Source of the DNA: JBEKIK01 sp049509395
GTDB lineage: Bacteria > Planctomycetota > Planctomycetia > Pirellulales > Thermoguttaceae
Direction of reading: 5' to 3'
Length of the DNA: 10,301 nucleotides
Assembly: GCA_049509395.1 (NCBI GenBank)
Contig: JBEKZY010000171.1
Location: 1 to 10,301, forward strand
This document shows positions 7,467 through 10,301 of the stretch, in pieces (positions within the stretch are counted from its first letter, which is position 1; every line of letters starts with the position of its first letter). Below the pieces are notes generated by a model. That model saw only the letters and a program-made list of their open reading frames with translations, did no database searches and was not told where the DNA came from. Both the position numbers and the translations under genes were made by a program.

Positions 7467-9490
7467 TGTGCGCCCTGCCCGTGGGAGCGGGCAAGTTCTA
7501 TGCCCTTTCGTGCTGCGGCAATGGCCTCGGAGGACTGATTCGTGCCGGCGTAGGTCAAAGCCAAATTGATATAGGCATCGGTAAAATTCGGGTTAATCCG
7601 CAGGGCTTGATGGTAATGCTCGATCGCGTCTTGCAGCCGGCCTGTTTTGGCCAAGGCGATCCCCAGGTTGATGTGGGCGTCGGCATCGTCGGGCTTCAGC
7701 CGTATGGCTTGTTGATAATGCTCGATCGCCTCTTGCAGCCGGCCTGCATCGACCAGGGCGATGCCAAGGTTGAAATGGGCATCGGCATAGTCAGGCTTCA
7801 GCCGCAGGGCCTGCTCATAATGCTCGATCGCTTCTTGCTGTCGGCCTGCATCGACCAAGGTGCGGCCCATGTTGAAGTGGGCCTCGGCATAGTCAGGCTT
7901 CAGCCGTATGGCTTGTTGGTAATGTTTGATTGCCTCTTGCAACCGGCCTATTTTGACAAATGCGTTTCCCAAGTTATTATGAGCCCTGGCATAGTTGGGA
8001 TTCAGCCGCAGGGCATGTTGGTAATATTCGATTGCCTCTTGAAATCCGCCTGTTTGGGCATAGGCGTTACCCATGTTGAAATGGGCTTCGATATACTCGG
8101 GGTTCAGCCGCAGGGCCTGCTCGTAATATTCGATTGCCTCTTGCATTCGGCCTGAATTGTTCAGGGCGAGGCCCAAGTTGTTGTAAGCAACCCAACAGCT
8201 CGGGTTTTTTTGCAGGGTTGCCTGGTACAGTCCGATGGCGTTATGGTATATCCCGCTTTGCTGCCAAGTCAGAAACGCGAGTGTACCAATTGCCACGATT
8301 ACGACGGCGGTCGTCACCCGGTGCGCTGTGTTTCGCGCCCGCTGATGCCAAATGCTCCAGCCGGCCGCCGCCAGTGCTATCACCCCAATGACAGCAATGT
8401 GCTGAAAATGGTCCGCCACCAACGAATATTTCATGAAGCCTACGTCGGTAAAGCCCATCACCGGCACAAGCGACACGCAGAAAAATCCCCAGGCAAACAG
8501 GAACGGCCGACTCCAGCGTTTTCTAAACCACCACAGCACCGCTGTAAAGGCCAATGCCGCCAATAGCGGCAGCCACCACTGCGGATTACCTGCCGCAATA
8601 TGCAACTGCGAATAGATAAACGCCAGGTCGATCGGCAAAAGAGCCTTGTAAAGGTAGAACCACGGCACGCACCCTGCATCCAGCAGACGTTCCGCAAAAC
8701 CGGCATTTCTGATCTCTATATCCTTTCCGTGCGTTTGGAACCAAATGTTCACTCCAGTCAGCACAACGGCCAGCAGGAAGAACGGCGCCATGCGCAACAG
8801 ATCCCGCCTTGTCAGAGCTCGCAGCCACCAGATGATCCCCAACAGAAGCACCGGCAAGACGGTCGCCGACCCTTTGCTGAGCATGGCCGACATGAATGCC
8901 GCCAGGCTCAGCCAATAGCAAAAGGGAGAGGAGCGAGATGCGAGGGGCGAGAGTATTTCGATCTTAAGATACCACAGAATCGACAGCAAGAAGAACAACA
9001 TCGACATCATGTTTTTTCGCTGCGCGATCCAGGCCACTGATTCCACGTTTACCGGATGCAAGGCGAAGATCATGGCCGCCAAGAACGCGCCGGCGATGGA
9101 CATCTTCCGTAAGATGACCCAAATCAGCAACGCCTCGACAATATGCAATATCAGGTTGGTGACATGGCAGCCGGTCGAGTTCATTTCCCACAGCCGCCAC
9201 TCGACCCAGAACGAGGTATTGGTCATGGGCCAGTAGTCTATCGATTCAGTGGTGCACCAAAGCCGATACGGGCCATCAGAGGCCCTTATGAATGGACTGT
9301 CTGTGAGAAGATATTCGTCGTCCAAGACAAATCCGCCGTTTATGGAAGGCAGATAAGCAAGGAAGGCGACCAGGACGATTATCGCTATTCCTGCCAATAA
9401 ACTAAGATTCATCTTCAATGGGACAAAGATACCCGATCGTGCTTGGAGAGCCAGTTTATCTTTATTGAAAGATGTTTTTCGCTTGGACAT
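7367..9490 (-). CDS. TMTC-like membrane protein: GT-C-type N-terminus plus C-terminal TPR array
   Basis: 707 aa in two halves. Residues about 28-410 carry roughly ten or more hydrophobic membrane segments. Early in the first extracytoplasmic loop is FVLDDEY (54-60), whose acidic pair fits the catalytic loop of GT-C glycosyltransferases. HPVNVESVAWIAQRKN (145-160), SKGSAT (205-210) and KYSLVADHFQHIA (354-366) are hallmarks of bacterial relatives of the eukaryotic TMTC O-mannosyltransferases. From residue 435 come six clear 34-residue TPR units, then a seventh weaker one ending about 672. The tail is Ser/Asn/Pro-rich and ends SKLPAH. By family logic it may transfer sugar from a lipid carrier to extracytoplasmic proteins, the TPRs holding the acceptor; donor and acceptor are unknown. 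No Shine-Dalgarno is obvious before the ATG at 9490; Met27 is an alternative start. It follows a paralogous gene on the same strand. Confidence 0.85.
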   Translation of the reverse strand: MSKRKTSFNKDKLALQARSGIFVPLKMNLSLLAGIAIIVLVAFLAYLPSINGGFVLDDEYLLTDSPFIRASDGPYRLWCTTESIDYWPMTNTSFWVEWRLWEMNSTGCHVTNLILHIVEALLIWVILRKMSIAGAFLAAMIFALHPVNVESVAWIAQRKNMMSMLFFLLSILWYLKIEILSPLASRSSPFCYWLSLAAFMSAMLSKGSATVLPVLLLGIIWWLRALTRRDLLRMAPFFLLAVVLTGVNIWFQTHGKDIEIRNAGFAERLLDAGCVPWFYLYKALLPIDLAFIYSQLHIAAGNPQWWLPLLAALAFTAVLWWFRKRWSRPFLFAWGFFCVSLVPVMGFTDVGFMKYSLVADHFQHIAVIGVIALAAAGWSIWHQRARNTAHRVTTAVVIVAIGTLAFLTWQQSGIYHNAIGLYQATLQKNPSCWVAYNNLGLALNNSGRMQEAIEYYEQALRLNPEYIEAHFNMGNAYAQTGGFQEAIEYYQHALRLNPNYARAHNNLGNAFVKIGRLQEAIKHYQQAIRLKPDYAEAHFNMGRTLVDAGRQQEAIEHYEQALRLKPDYADAHFNLGIALVDAGRLQEAIEHYQQAIRLKPDDADAHINLGIALAKTGRLQDAIEHYHQALRINPNFTDAYINLALTYAGTNQSSEAIAAARKGIELARSHGQGAQAKQIEDWLNSYRVNMSNSPNESPSSESKLPAH
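7475..8188 (-). repeat. Seven 102-bp coding units of the TPR array
   Basis: The TPR part of the gene is built of 102-bp direct repeats, each encoding one 34-residue helix-turn-helix unit with the pattern A-x-x-N-L/M-G near the start and EAIEHYxQALRLxP later. Units 3 to 6 are especially alike at DNA level (recurring blocks such as GGCTTCAGCCGTATGGCTTG on the plus strand), which suggests recent unit copying. The last unit (YINLALTYAG onward) is diverged and probably caps the array. Confidence 0.9.
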
Positions 9491-9519
9491 ATACTGGCAG
9501 AGCTAAAAAGTTGACGATT

Positions 9520-9535
9520 ACCGGCCGATGCCGGT
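9520..9535 (-). promoter_or_regulatory. Hairpin in the leader of the full TPR gene
   Basis: ACCGGC-CGAT-GCCGGT gives a perfect 6-bp stem with a 4-base loop, 29 bases before the ATG on the minus strand. On that strand TTTTT follows about 10 bases later. It could be a weak terminator for the upstream TPR gene or a leader structure; the spacing is poor for a classical terminator. Confidence 0.3.
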
Positions 9536-9561
9536 CCCACTGAACGTTATTAACCATAAAT

Positions 9562-9589
9562 GATATATCACTTTATTGTGAAATAACAA
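9562..9589 (-). promoter_or_regulatory. Possible promoter for the full TPR gene
   Basis: On the minus strand, TTGTTA (complement of 9584-9589) and TATATC (complement of 9562-9567) are 16 bases apart, in an AT-rich 188-bp gap upstream of the gene starting at 9490. The match to a sigma-70-like promoter is only moderate, and AT-rich DNA yields such pairs by chance. Confidence 0.2.
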
Positions 9590-9656
9590 GATAATTCTTT
9601 GCCCCCCTTATATGCCCGAAAATCATCGTCCAACTCGTATATATTTATTTTGCATC

Positions 9657-9778
9657 GGTTATCGGCGTCCTCGTACGGTTAATGCACCGGGAGTTTGGAT
9701 TCACTAGAAGGAGATGCATTCGGAGAATTTGACAATTTGACACGGTATGAATTCAACCAATCATCGATTTGTTTGGCA
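9657..9778. repeat. Tandem-duplication end, copy 2 (3' end of the partial TPR gene)
   Basis: This is the partner of 7345-7466, with nine differences in 122 positions, including 22 bases past the stop codon. The two copies are 2312 bp apart in direct orientation, so recombination between them could delete or amplify the intervening gene. Confidence 0.85.
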
Positions 9779-10301
9779 AGATTTGTCTGTCCGGAAGACC
9801 GGGCAAGTTCCAAGCCCTTCTGGGCAGCGGCAACGGCCTGGGAGGACTGCTGCATCTTGGCATAGACCAAAGCCAGATTGTAATAGACATTGATAAACTC
9901 AGGTTTTAGCTGCAGGGCCTGCTGGAAATGATCGATCGCCTCTTGCAGTCGGCCTGCATTGGCCAAGGCGCGGCCTAGGCTATTATGAACCTCAGCGTTA
10001 ACAGGATTCAATCGCAGGGCTTGCTGAAAATGTTCGATTGCCTCCTTATATCGACCTGTTTGGGCCAGTGTGGCGCCCAGGTTGTTGTGAGCCTCAATGG
10101 AATCAGGACTCAATCGCAGGGCTTGCCGGAAATATTCGATTGCCTCTTGCGGTCGGCCTGCATTGGTTAGGGCGACGCCCAGGTTGAGGTGGGCATCGGC
10201 ATAGTCGTGCTCCAGGCGCAGGGCCTGCCGGTAATGTTCGATTGCCTCTTGCAATCGGCCTGTTTGGACAAATGCGTTACCAAGGTTGTTGTGCGCTTCG
10301 G
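9679..10301 (-). CDS. TPR protein, C-terminal part (5' end beyond the window); paralogue of the 7367-9490 gene
   Basis: Only the last 207 or so codons are visible. The frame stays open to the window edge. A TTG at 10254 that could be read as a start is really a Leu inside a TPR unit (AEAHNNLG precedes it), so the gene is truncated by the window and not by a real start. Five 34-residue TPR units are seen, the last diverged (VYYNLALVYAK onward) as in the neighbour. The tail, with DDWLNSYRV and SPSSESKLPVH, matches the neighbour's tail almost residue for residue. Whether it also has the GT-C-like membrane half cannot be seen here; the paralogy suggests it. The stop TAA is at 9681-9679, 188 bases before the neighbour's start. 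Confidence 0.9.
   Translation of the reverse strand, partial: EAHNNLGNAFVQTGRLQEAIEHYRQALRLEHDYADAHLNLGVALTNAGRPQEAIEYFRQALRLSPDSIEAHNNLGATLAQTGRYKEAIEHFQQALRLNPVNAEVHNSLGRALANAGRLQEAIDHFQQALQLKPEFINVYYNLALVYAKMQQSSQAVAAAQKGLELARSSGQTNLAKQIDDWLNSYRVKLSNSPNASPSSESKLPVH

Noticed and set aside
7457..8155. Plus-strand frame of 232 codons with regular repeats
   Set aside because: Its repeats are the antisense reading of the 102-bp TPR units.
7475..8188. CRISPR-like array
   Set aside because: The period is 102 bp with no constant repeat/unique spacer split, and the units encode TPR helices in frame.
10252..10254. Start codon of the right-edge TPR gene
   Set aside because: The TTG lies inside a TPR unit and the frame stays open with TPR sequence up to the window edge.

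Overview
The window looks like chromosomal DNA from a planctomycete-type bacterium (Planctomycetota, possibly Pirellulales or relatives). This is inferred from an mfd gene followed by a periplasmic parvulin, GC-rich 'CCCTCACCCC' stem-loop repeats between genes, a charged low-complexity protein with Trp-centred motifs, and large TPR proteins joined to a multi-spanning membrane domain. No rRNA, tRNA, CRISPR array, transposase or phage gene was seen.

Layout. Positions 1-528 are AT-rich and carry no convincing gene. Three plus-strand genes follow: a disordered, highly charged protein of unknown function (529-1560), the transcription-repair coupling factor Mfd (start reassigned to ATG 1758, end 4997), and an exported SurA/PpiC-type peptidyl-prolyl isomerase (5113-6465). 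A 38-bp stem-loop repeat sits just before mfd, and a nested palindrome sits between mfd and the isomerase gene. The plus-strand block ends against a minus-strand block at about 6466-6596, where a second copy of the 38-bp repeat lies.

The minus strand, read from the right edge leftwards, has the 3' part of a TPR gene (9679-10301, 5' end outside the window), then a full-length 707-aa paralogue with an N-terminal GT-C/TMTC-like membrane domain and a C-terminal TPR array (7367-9490), then 5-formyltetrahydrofolate cyclo-ligase (6597-7193). The two TPR genes share their C-terminal tail and 22 bp of DNA beyond the stop codon, so they come from a tandem duplication.

Functionally, Mfd (DNA repair at stalled RNA polymerase), the isomerase (envelope protein folding) and the cyclo-ligase (folate salvage) are housekeeping genes. 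The less explained parts are the unnamed Trp-motif protein, the TMTC-like tandem pair (possible membrane glycosyltransferases with unknown targets), and the repeats placed at gene boundaries. I found no clear new defence or mobile system.
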